A stretch of DNA of 31,820 nucleotides from assembly GCA_023392075.1 (NCBI GenBank), contig JAEVZU010000035.1, positions 1 to 31,820 of the forward strand, written 5' to 3'. Positions 7,332 to 14,280 of this stretch are shown here, piece after piece (the first letter of the stretch is position 1; each line of letters opens with the position of its first letter). The position numbers and the translations under genes were made by a program. This DNA comes from Bacillota bacterium. GTDB taxonomy: Bacteria; Bacillota; Clostridia; Acetivibrionales; DSM-1351. The notes beneath the pieces were generated by a model that did no database searches, had not been told where the DNA came from, and saw only the letters and a program-made list of their open reading frames with translations.

Positions 7332-9359
7332 TTATTTATCATCTTCATCTGTTATGCTTTCACCGATGGTATTGGTCATTTCCTCTTTATGCTCGGTTGG
7401 AATTTCTTCACCGGGCTCAACAGCTGCTTCTTCCTTTTTTGCACCAACAGGATCGATAGGATTCACTTCTTTAATGCTAAGGCTTATTTTTTTAGCTTCT
7501 ATATCGAGCTCGGTAATTTTTGCTTCAACCATTTGTCCGACCTTTAAGACATCTCCCGGTTTTCCAAGACGTACATTGGAAATTTGTGATATGTGAACCA
7601 AACCGTCGACACCCTGCTCAATTTCTACAAAGGCACCGAATGGTACAAGTCTTACAACTTTTCCGGTTATAACATTACCAACCTCGTATTTTTCAGCAGC
7701 TTTATTCCAGGGATTGTCAGCCTGCTTCTTGTAGCCGAGAGAGATTCTCTTCTTGTCCCTGTCAAATTCAAGCACAGAAACCACTATCTCATCTCCGACC
7801 TTTACAACTTCTGACGGATGCTTTATTTTATTCCAGGAAAGTTCAGACAAGTGAACAAGTCCGTCAACTCCTCCGATATCGACAAAAGCACCAAAATCCA
7901 TAAGACTCTTTACAACACCGTTGTAGGTCTTTCCTGCCTCAATGCTGTTCCAAATTTCATTTGAAGCCGTTTCCTTATTCTTTTCAATCAATACTCTTGA
8001 AGAACCAACTACTTTTCTCTTCTGCTTGTTTACTTCAATGATCTGTACCTGCAATACCTGTTTTACAAATTCGGAAAGATCCTTAACGAATCTGTCGCTG
8101 ATTTGTGATGCAGGTATGAAGATCTTTACTCCGCTGGAAATACCTATTACTCCACCGTTTACCTTTTCGGTAATTTTAACGGCAACAGGTTTCTTGGTTT
8201 CAAAGGCACTTTCTATTGTGTCCCAGCCCTTAACAGCGTCAACCTTGGTCTTGCTTAAAACAACATTTCCTTCTCCGTCATTAACTCTTACAACAAAAAC
8301 GTCAATTTCATCGCCCACCTTAAGTGATTTTTCAGGATTAAAGTCCGGATCGTTTGAAAATTCATGGATTGGAATTATTCCATCCGATTTGAAGCCCAAG
8401 TCAACAAATACTTCACTTTGATTATATCCGATAATTCTTCCTTTAGTAATCTGACCCGTTGTCAAAGTCACAAGTGAGCTTTCGAACGCATCCGCAAAGC
8501 TCATTTCAAAATCCTGTTTATCTAATTCACTCATTTTATGAATAACCTCCTTGATTACCCAGTCAGGTGTTGACGCCCCTGCAGTAATACCAATTTTTTT
8601 AATTTTTTTTATATCAACCGGTGGAATATCACTGGCTGTTTGTATTTTATAAGTTCTTTTACAATTAGCTTTGCAAATTTCATATAATTTATTGGTATTA
8701 GAACTACTTTCTCCTCCAATAACCAATACTAAATCAACTTCTTTTGAAATTTTCTCAGCTTCAGCTTGTCTTTTGTCGGTCGCATTACATATTGTATCAA
8801 ATTTTAAAACATTTTCAAACCTTTTATTTAAACTCTGTATAATTTTTTCCCATTTAACACGAATAAATGTAGTTTGAGCAACAACACAAATGCTTTTTTG
8901 AGTTTCTGGCAGGGTATTTACCTGTTCTTCATTATCAATAATGAAGGCACTATTGTTGCACCAACCATTAATACCTATAATTTCCGGATGATTTTTATCC
9001 CCAATTATTATTATCTGATAGCCCTCTTTATATTTTTGGTAAACCAATTTTTGAATTTTCTCCACATAAGGGCAAGTTGCGTTTACTATATCAAGCCCTT
9101 TCTCTTCTAAAGCAGAGAGTACACTCGGTTCAACGCCGTGAGCTCTAATTACAACTTTAGCAGGTATAGTCGCTTGCTCTGGCTTATCAATAGATGTTAC
9201 TCCATATTCCTCCAACTTATTTACTACTTGGTCATTATGAATTATTGGTCCAAAAGTATATATTTTACTACCAGATTTTGACGCTAAATCAAAAACTATT
9301 TTTACAGCATTATTTACACCGAAACAAAAACCAGCAGTACTTGCAATAACTAAATCCAT
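7332..9359 (-). CDS. ispH: IspH / ribosomal protein S1 fusion protein
   Basis: A 675-residue bifunctional protein. Residues 1 to about 285 are 4-hydroxy-3-methylbut-2-enyl diphosphate reductase, last step of the MEP isoprenoid pathway. The three Fe-S cysteines are C12 (GFCFGV), C96 (NATCPYVEK) and C191 (DTICNATDKRQ); H41, H124 and E126 (NHPEI) are the active-site residues. From about 300 there are four S1 RNA-binding domains (starts near 303, 390, 473 and 560), the last two best conserved (GVVKSLMDFGAFVDIGG, GKVVRLVPFGAFVEIE), then an acidic tail. This fusion is known in clostridia. The gene follows cmk by 15 bp, an arrangement common in Firmicutes. GC falls sharply between the S1 and IspH parts (see findings). 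The start ATG has an unusual GGGGG-type site. Confidence 0.95.
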   Translation of the reverse strand: MDLVIASTAGFCFGVNNAVKIVFDLASKSGSKIYTFGPIIHNDQVVNKLEEYGVTSIDKPEQATIPAKVVIRAHGVEPSVLSALEEKGLDIVNATCPYVEKIQKLVYQKYKEGYQIIIIGDKNHPEIIGINGWCNNSAFIIDNEEQVNTLPETQKSICVVAQTTFIRVKWEKIIQSLNKRFENVLKFDTICNATDKRQAEAEKISKEVDLVLVIGGESSSNTNKLYEICKANCKRTYKIQTASDIPPVDIKKIKKIGITAGASTPDWVIKEVIHKMSELDKQDFEMSFADAFESSLVTLTTGQITKGRIIGYNQSEVFVDLGFKSDGIIPIHEFSNDPDFNPEKSLKVGDEIDVFVVRVNDGEGNVVLSKTKVDAVKGWDTIESAFETKKPVAVKITEKVNGGVIGISSGVKIFIPASQISDRFVKDLSEFVKQVLQVQIIEVNKQKRKVVGSSRVLIEKNKETASNEIWNSIEAGKTYNGVVKSLMDFGAFVDIGGVDGLVHLSELSWNKIKHPSEVVKVGDEIVVSVLEFDRDKKRISLGYKKQADNPWNKAAEKYEVGNVITGKVVRLVPFGAFVEIEQGVDGLVHISQISNVRLGKPGDVLKVGQMVEAKITELDIEAKKISLSIKEVNPIDPVGAKKEEAAVEPGEEIPTEHKEEMTNTIGESITDEDDK

Positions 9360-9374
9360 AAAATTGGCCCCCGT

Positions 9375-10049
9375 TTATTTAGTGTTGCAATAATTATTGT
9401 ACAAATACATAATGTTTTCTACAACTTCATCTATAGTCAAAGAAGTAGAATCTACTTCTATTGCATCTTTCACCTTTATAAGTGGTGCAAAAGCTCTTGA
9501 ACTATCATTATTATCTCTAAATATCATATCAGCTTTTACTTCTTCAAAATCAACCTTTTGACCTTTTTGTACTAGTTCATCATATCTTCTTCTGGCTCTT
9601 TCGTCTACTGCTGCTGTTAAAAATATCTTTAAATCTGCATTGGGTAAAACAAATGATCCAATATCTCTACCATCCATGACAACGTCTTTGTCTGCAGCCA
9701 TTTTACGCTGTAGGTCAACTAGTTTTAATCGAACTTCTTGAAAAACTGCTACATTTGATGCACCAACAGATACTTCGGGTGTTCTTATTGCCTCTGATAC
9801 ATCAACATTATCAAGAAATATTCTTTGTATATTGTTTTCATGTAAAATGGTTATATCGATGTTTTCAACCATTTTGGCTAAAGCCTTCTGGGATTTTGTA
9901 TCAATGCCGCTATTAATTGCCTTCAAAGCAACAGCTCTGTACATCGCTCCTGTATCTAAATATACAAATCCAAGCTTTGCTGAAACTTTTTTTGCAATAG
10001 TACTCTTGCCTGCGCCTGCTGGTCCATCAATTGCTATGCTCTTTGACAT
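9375..10049 (-). CDS. cmk: Cytidylate kinase
   Basis: A 224-residue CMP/dCMP kinase in pyrimidine nucleotide recycling. The P-loop is IAIDGPAGAGKST (5-17), then YLDTGAMYRAVAL, the CMP-binding DGRDIGSFVLP, and RARRRYDEL and FRDNNDSSRAFAPL in the lid region, all standard. The start is set at ATG 10049 (MSKSIAIDG), with GGA about 9 nt upstream; a TTG at 10058 would add three residues. It lies between aroH (33 bp upstream) and ispH-rpsA (15 bp downstream), a leftward operon common in clostridia. Confidence 0.95.
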   Translation of the reverse strand: MSKSIAIDGPAGAGKSTIAKKVSAKLGFVYLDTGAMYRAVALKAINSGIDTKSQKALAKMVENIDITILHENNIQRIFLDNVDVSEAIRTPEVSVGASNVAVFQEVRLKLVDLQRKMAADKDVVMDGRDIGSFVLPNADLKIFLTAAVDERARRRYDELVQKGQKVDFEEVKADMIFRDNNDSSRAFAPLIKVKDAIEVDSTSLTIDEVVENIMYLYNNYCNTK

Positions 10050-10082
10050 ATTTATCAATCCAATCTTTGTAGTTAACTAAAA

Positions 10083-10448
10083 TTATTTTTTCCCTAAATC
10101 AGGTCTTAGTATTGTTGCACCCTTTAGATAGACATGACTTATATCTTTATTGCTCTTATTAGTATTAAAATGAATCAATGCTCTAACACATTTTTTTAAG
10201 CTTCCTGGTACATCAATTTCATTTGTACACATGAGTGATATATCTGTCCATCCAAGCTCTCTAGCTGCAATTGCAGGGAAAGTAGCATTTAAATCACTGG
10301 TAACAGTAAAAATAGCACTTATAACATCTACATTGTCCAATTCATTCCTCTTAATTATTTCTATGAGAAGCTCTCGAGTTCCTTCTAAAATTGATTCTTT
10401 TGTATTTTCAGAAACAGTTATTGCCCCTCTTATAGCCCGTACACACAT
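10083..10448 (-). CDS. aroH: Chorismate mutase, AroH type
   Basis: A 121-residue trimeric-type chorismate mutase that converts chorismate to prephenate for Phe and Tyr synthesis. It aligns along its whole length with the Bacillus subtilis AroH fold: RAIRGAITV near the N-terminus supplies the first active-site arginine, then NEIDVPGSLKKCVRALIHFNT with the conserved Glu and Arg, and HVYLKGATILRPDL with the active-site Tyr. No regulatory domain is fused. It is 14 bp after the HutP-family gene and 33 bp before cmk, so it is most likely in the same leftward operon. Confidence 0.94.
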   Translation of the reverse strand: MCVRAIRGAITVSENTKESILEGTRELLIEIIKRNELDNVDVISAIFTVTSDLNATFPAIAARELGWTDISLMCTNEIDVPGSLKKCVRALIHFNTNKSNKDISHVYLKGATILRPDLGKK

Positions 10449-10462
10449 TTTCTCTCCCCCAA

Positions 10463-10891
10463 TTAAACAACTCTATGACCAAGTCCAATAGAAACTTCAT
10501 TCAAATTTAGTAAGCCTATTCCAAAAAATATCGCTACACTAATATGGTCTTTATATCTAGCTATTCCAATCTTTCCTCCTACATTGAGTCCAATTGCTTT
10601 AGGCATTATTTGCGATATTGCTTCACGTGTTGCACCAGCAACAGCTCCTTGTTCGGCATGACTTTCAGTTATAACACCTTCACGTTTTGACGCTACAACT
10701 GCTCTTTCAACTATCTTCATAACTGAGGATATAAATTCACCACCATAATCAACAGCAGCAGATTGAATACCAATTTGGCTAAACTCGGATTGAAGTTTCT
10801 TTTCAGAAGTTCTATCATTAGTCAGTGCTATTTTAATAGCAGCACTTGAAATATCTTTACTTCCAAAATCCATATTCTCATCATTTTTCAT
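10463..10891 (-). CDS. HutP-family RNA-binding protein
   Basis: A 142-residue protein of the HutP family; in Bacillus subtilis HutP is a histidine- and Mg-dependent antiterminator of the hut operon. The start is ATG 10891, with TTGGAGG 7 nt upstream; a longer reading back to 10981 would add a false membrane segment. The conserved core GVITESHAEQGAVAGATREA and C-terminal GLGHRVV fit HutP. The first metal/ligand His (H78) and the C-terminal His (H139) are present, but the second His of the ESHxxxH motif is Gly (G82). No histidine utilisation gene is nearby, so its RNA target is unknown; it heads aroH-cmk-ispH. The 259-bp region upstream contains a terminator-like hairpin and the tandem element at 11001-11140. 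Confidence 0.82.
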   Translation of the reverse strand: MKNDENMDFGSKDISSAAIKIALTNDRTSEKKLQSEFSQIGIQSAAVDYGGEFISSVMKIVERAVVASKREGVITESHAEQGAVAGATREAISQIMPKAIGLNVGGKIGIARYKDHISVAIFFGIGLLNLNEVSIGLGHRVV

Positions 10892-10933
10892 TATGTGCCT
10901 CCAAGGATGAAACTTTTGCATTACATATAATAA

Positions 10934-10967
10934 CAAAAAACCTATAAAAATAATTATATAGGTTTTT
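10934..10967 (-). terminator. Terminator-like hairpin before the HutP-family gene
   Basis: On the minus strand, AAAAACCTATA (plus 10957-10967) pairs with TATAGGTTTTT (plus 10936-10946), 11 bp with a 10-nt loop, followed by a T-run. The stem has only two GC pairs, so it is weak. It lies about 43 bp upstream of the HutP-family ATG, either ending the transcript of 11151-11639 or acting as an attenuator in the HutP leader. Confidence 0.5.
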
Positions 10968-11000
10968 CTTTTATAAAACAATCTTAAACTTTATATTGAA

Positions 11001-11140
11001 AAGAAAACTTGGTCTGTGCCGAGCTGAAAGCGAAGGCAGAGACCTAGTTGCACTTATACTTGAAAGGTGTAAAGAAACTTGGTCTGTGCCGAGCTGAAAG
11101 CGAAAGTAGAGACCTAGTTGCACTTATACTTAAAGGTGTT
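11001..11140. repeat. Tandem 70-bp structured element, two copies
   Basis: Copies at 11001-11070 and 11071-11140 repeat with an exact 70-bp period and differ by about four substitutions and one indel. Each contains a long stem: GGTCT and AGACC, then TGCC and GGCA, around a 14-nt loop (GAGCTGAAAGCGAA on the plus strand). A second small stem is TTGCAC/GTGTAA. In copy 2 the GGCA arm is AGTA, which weakens the stem. The pair starts 10 bp after the stop of 11151-11639. It matches no riboswitch consensus I know. Strand is not decided; plus-strand folding keeps slightly more G-U pairs, but the flanking genes are leftward. Confidence 0.8.
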
Positions 11141-11150
11141 ATAGTTTATA

Positions 11151-11639
11151 TTACTCAACTTGAATCTTTACCAATCTCTGAATATTTGATTCAACTCTTG
11201 CAACAGCAGTGCTACACTGACTACTAATATTTGTAGATACTGATTCTACGCTAATAATATGGCCTAATAAACTCCCACTTCCATCTATTTCAATTACATC
11301 TCCATCATTAACATTAATACTCATAGTAAGGTTTTCAAACATAGCGATATCATCACCATTTACTAATATCCGAACAGTTGGATCCGGCTGCGTACCTATC
11401 ATTTTAAGTGTTATTTGACCTTGATTGTAAAGATAATCATCTTTACTTAATGGTACTCCAATACTATTATCTGATAATTTAAAAATATTTCTAGTAGACG
11501 GTATGAGAAATACTATTTGAATCGCAACAAGTATGACAAAGCTCAATATGCATGTACCAAAAAGTATATTTTCAAAAATAGTGCTCTTATCTTTATTATT
11601 TTCTGAGTCTTTTTTTAACCTAGTAAACTTTACGTTCAT
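11151..11639 (-). CDS. Single-pass membrane protein, unknown function
   Basis: A 162-residue protein not assigned to a named family. A basic, polar N-terminus (1-22) is followed by one membrane segment (about 24-46), then an extracytoplasmic part of about 115 residues, predicted mostly beta, with GQITLKMIGTQPDPTVRILVNGDDI and alternating hydrophobic residues. Topology is therefore N-in, C-out; there is no cleavage site. The ATG at 11639 has AGGGGC upstream and a good promoter (11667-11694). Its gene lies between the YhiN-like flavoprotein and the HutP-family gene, all leftward. Similar small proteins beside this flavoprotein are, I believe, common in clostridia. The 3' end is followed at once by the tandem 70-bp element. 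Confidence 0.75.
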   Translation of the reverse strand: MNVKFTRLKKDSENNKDKSTIFENILFGTCILSFVILVAIQIVFLIPSTRNIFKLSDNSIGVPLSKDDYLYNQGQITLKMIGTQPDPTVRILVNGDDIAMFENLTMSINVNDGDVIEIDGSGSLLGHIISVESVSTNISSQCSTAVARVESNIQRLVKIQVE

Positions 11640-11666
11640 GTTTTATGCCCCTAATTTGTATATTTA

Positions 11667-11694
11667 CTTATAATATGCACAAATTTCAGGTCAA
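11667..11694 (-). promoter_or_regulatory. Promoter of the one-TM protein gene
   Basis: On the minus strand, TTGACC (plus 11689-11694), 16-bp spacer, TATAAG (plus 11667-11672). The start would be near 11660, about 20 nt before the ATG. It may also serve the HutP-aroH-cmk-ispH genes if the hairpin at 10934-10967 is read through. Confidence 0.6.
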
Positions 11695-11767
11695 ATACTC
11701 ATGATTTCCTAAATATGTTATCACTCTAAGAGGATTTATTAAGTATTGGGAAAAATATCTAAATAAA

Positions 11768-13018
11768 TTAGTTTAATTCTTGTCCATTACAGTTCATACC
11801 TGCTAAATAGCCTGTAGAAAAAGCTATTGTCAGGTTAAAGCCTCCTGTATACGCATCTACATCAATTATCTCTCCTGCGAAAAATAGGCCACTAACCTTC
11901 TTTGATTCCATTGTAGAAGGATTAATTTCATTTGTTTTAATACCACCAGCAGTCACAATTGCTTCTTTTATAGGCCTAGCTCCAACTATGGAGGTCTCGA
12001 GCCCTTTAAGAAGGGCAACTAACTTTTTCCTCTCTTCCCTTGTTATCTGATGAACTGCCTTTTCAGGATCAATTCCTGACAACCGAATTATAACAGGAAT
12101 AAGCTTTTGAGGTAGTAAATCATCAATAGAATTTTTGAACTGTTTTCTCGAGTATTTATCGAAATCTCTCTGTATTCTCTCATCTAGTTTTTCTTCTGAA
12201 AGACCGGGTTTTAAATCTATTGAAAGCTTAATGTTATTGAAATCATACGAAAGAAGATGTCTACTAGCACTTAGTATTACAGGCCCAGATACACCAAAAT
12301 GAGTAAAAATCATCTCTCCAAAATCATTATAGATTTCTTTTCCACTGCTGTTTTTAAATGTGACTGCTATGTTTTTCAGAGATAAACCTTGTAAGTCCAT
12401 TATCCATGACTCTTTTGTAATTAAAGGAACCAATGACGGCTTTAAAGGTGTTACTGTGTGACCTAATCTTCTTGCCATCTCATATCCATCTCCGGTAGAA
12501 CCTGTTCCAGGATAAGACATTCCTCCAACAGCAAGAATTACTGAGCTGGCTTCCATAATAGTACCATTCACGCGCTCAATCCCAATTACTTTACCATCTT
12601 CTGTAAGAATTCTTTTAACTGCAGAGTCTGTCATTACTTTGACATTATTTTTATTTAAGAATGTTTGAAGTGCATGCATTACATCCTTCGAAGAATCTGA
12701 TGTAGGAAAAACTCGGCCTCCACGCTCAACCTTTGTATTTACACCTAGTTCATTGAAAAAATTTATCAAATCCTGGTTTGAAAATGTATAAAAAGCCGAG
12801 TATAGAAAATTTCCGTTTCCAGGCGTATTTTCTATTAAACCCTCAACATCTGTATCGTTGGTTATATTACATCTTCCTTTGCCTGAGATAAGGAGCTTTT
12901 TTCCCAAACGCTCATTTTTTTCTAATAAAACTACCTCATTACCTCTTTGAGCAGCTATACCTGCAGCCATAATGCCTGCAGGTCCACCACCAATAACTAT
13001 TACCTTGTTTTTAATCAT
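11768..13018 (-). CDS. YhiN/HI0933-type NAD(P)/FAD-dependent oxidoreductase
   Basis: A 416-residue flavoprotein of the HI0933/YhiN family (sometimes annotated as aminoacetone oxidase family). The N-terminal dinucleotide-binding motif VIVIGGGPAGIMAAG binds FAD. GKGRCNITND, VGGMSYPGTGSTGDGY and the C-terminal FFAGEIIDVDAYTGGFNLTIAFSTGY are family hallmarks. The physiological reaction is not established. The start is ATG 13018 (MIKNKVIV), which has GGAAGGAAAAAT just upstream; the reading frame extends 16 codons further without a ribosome site. It lies 92 bp after the RpiR-type regulator and probably shares its transcript. Confidence 0.9.
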   Translation of the reverse strand: MIKNKVIVIGGGPAGIMAAGIAAQRGNEVVLLEKNERLGKKLLISGKGRCNITNDTDVEGLIENTPGNGNFLYSAFYTFSNQDLINFFNELGVNTKVERGGRVFPTSDSSKDVMHALQTFLNKNNVKVMTDSAVKRILTEDGKVIGIERVNGTIMEASSVILAVGGMSYPGTGSTGDGYEMARRLGHTVTPLKPSLVPLITKESWIMDLQGLSLKNIAVTFKNSSGKEIYNDFGEMIFTHFGVSGPVILSASRHLLSYDFNNIKLSIDLKPGLSEEKLDERIQRDFDKYSRKQFKNSIDDLLPQKLIPVIIRLSGIDPEKAVHQITREERKKLVALLKGLETSIVGARPIKEAIVTAGGIKTNEINPSTMESKKVSGLFFAGEIIDVDAYTGGFNLTIAFSTGYLAGMNCNGQELN

Positions 13019-13110
13019 ATTTTTCCTTCCATAGTTGCTATAGAGTTCATGTAGCATAAAAATCATATCTGAACTAAGTCTATTTATCTTCGCGCCAAAA
13101 CTAATCTTCT

Positions 13111-14001
13111 TTACAGTTTCTCGTCATGATATTCGTCTTTATCATATACATCATATTCATCCCAAATCTTTTCAAGACTTTCAAAGGTATTATATACCTC
13201 ATTTTTTCGTCTCATACCTATAGCAACAATCAAAGCATTAATTAAGCTCAGTGGTGCAACAAGTGAATCTACAAAGGATGCCATATCACTTCTAGCAAAT
13301 AGAGACATATCTGCACACTGTGCAACAGGTGATTCTGTGCTGTCAGTCAATGCAATTGTCTTGGCACCTTGCTTTTTTGCGAATTGCATAGCTTTAATTG
13401 TTCTTTTAGAATATCGAGGATAACTTATACCAATAACAACATCACCCTCTTGTGCTCTTATAATTTGTTCAAACATTTCACTTACACTTGTAGTGTGTAC
13501 CAGCCTAACATTATCAAAAATTAAATTGAAGTAAAAACCAAGAAAACTTGCAAGAGTCGCTGAACTTCTTACACCGAGAATAAATATTCTCTTTGCTTTT
13601 AAAATGGTTTCAACTATTGCATTGAAATCATCATGATTAACCTGTTCAAGTGTTATCTTAATCTTATCCATATCAGACTGCAGCACACTTTTCAGTATGT
13701 TGTCTTCGTTAATCCTATTTGAAGACACTTCTATTCTTTGCACTGAGGTTAGCTTACTCTTAATAAGCTCCTGTAATACCTTCTGGAGCTTTGGATATCC
13801 ATCAAATCCTAACTCGATAGCAAATCTTACAACAGTTGACTCACTTACCCCGCAAATTTCTCCCAACTTAGCCGCAGTAACATATGCAGCCTTATCATAG
13901 TGATTAACTATATAATTTGCGATTAGCTTTTGACCTTTGCTAAAATCATCATATTTCTGTTGTATAATGTTAATTAAATCATTATTTTTTTGAGTATTCA
14001 T
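13111..14001 (-). CDS. MurR/RpiR-family transcriptional regulator
   Basis: A 296-residue sugar-phosphate-responsive regulator. The N-terminal RpiR helix-turn-helix (about 1-77) shows LGEICGVSESTVVRFAIELGFDGYPKLQ, a strong match. The C-terminal SIS domain (about 125-255), with FILGVRSSATLASFLGFYF and IGISYPRYSKRTIKAMQFAKK, would bind a phosphosugar. No sugar gene is adjacent; downstream is the YhiN-like flavoprotein and upstream, divergently, a chemoreceptor. A 10-bp inverted repeat at 14050-14073 lies in its own leader and could be its operator. The start ATG has a GGTGAAGTT site. Confidence 0.92.
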   Translation of the reverse strand: MNTQKNNDLINIIQQKYDDFSKGQKLIANYIVNHYDKAAYVTAAKLGEICGVSESTVVRFAIELGFDGYPKLQKVLQELIKSKLTSVQRIEVSSNRINEDNILKSVLQSDMDKIKITLEQVNHDDFNAIVETILKAKRIFILGVRSSATLASFLGFYFNLIFDNVRLVHTTSVSEMFEQIIRAQEGDVVIGISYPRYSKRTIKAMQFAKKQGAKTIALTDSTESPVAQCADMSLFARSDMASFVDSLVAPLSLINALIVAIGMRRKNEVYNTFESLEKIWDEYDVYDKDEYHDEKL

Positions 14002-14049
14002 AACTTCACCAACCTATAATTAATATTAAGTATTTTTATTCTAAAATAT

Positions 14050-14073
14050 TAGAGGGAGTAGAAACTCCCTCTA
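14050..14073. promoter_or_regulatory. Perfect inverted repeat, candidate RpiR operator
   Basis: TAGAGGGAGT (14050-14059) and ACTCCCTCTA (14064-14073) around AGAA, in the 279-bp divergent region between the RpiR-type gene and the chemoreceptor. Neither side has a terminator T-run and no transcript needs ending here, so an operator or leader hairpin is more likely. A second inverted pair, TGCAAG (14138-14143) and CTTGCA (14158-14163), lies further right. Confidence 0.5.
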
Positions 14074-14224
14074 TATCAAATAACTCTGTTCATTTAAACG
14101 TTATTTTATACAACTTACAATATATATTTTACCTTTTTGCAAGATAAAAATCAAGCACTTGCATTTTCTTTGGTGTTTTATAAAAATTAAGAAATAACAA
14201 TTTTATAATTTTTTTGCAGGATTT

Positions 14225-14233
14225 TGGTATAAT
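14225..14233 (+). promoter_or_regulatory. Extended -10 promoter of chemoreceptor 1
   Basis: TGGTATAAT (14225-14233) is an ideal extended -10; the -35 is poor. The leader to ATG 14281 would be about 40 nt. No motility-sigma (TAAA / GCCGATAA) promoter is visible. Confidence 0.6.
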
Positions 14234-14280
14234 GTGTCGAAATTGCAGAATATATACTAATATTTTTGGAGGCGAAATAT

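Noticed and set aside
10892..10981. N-terminal membrane extension of the HutP-family protein
   Set aside because: It would read through the terminator-like hairpin and has no ribosome site, while ATG 10891 has an excellent one.
11001..11140. CRISPR-like or tandem glycine riboswitch reading of the 70-bp repeat
   Set aside because: Only two copies, no spacers, period includes the whole unit; no glycine riboswitch core sequence is present.
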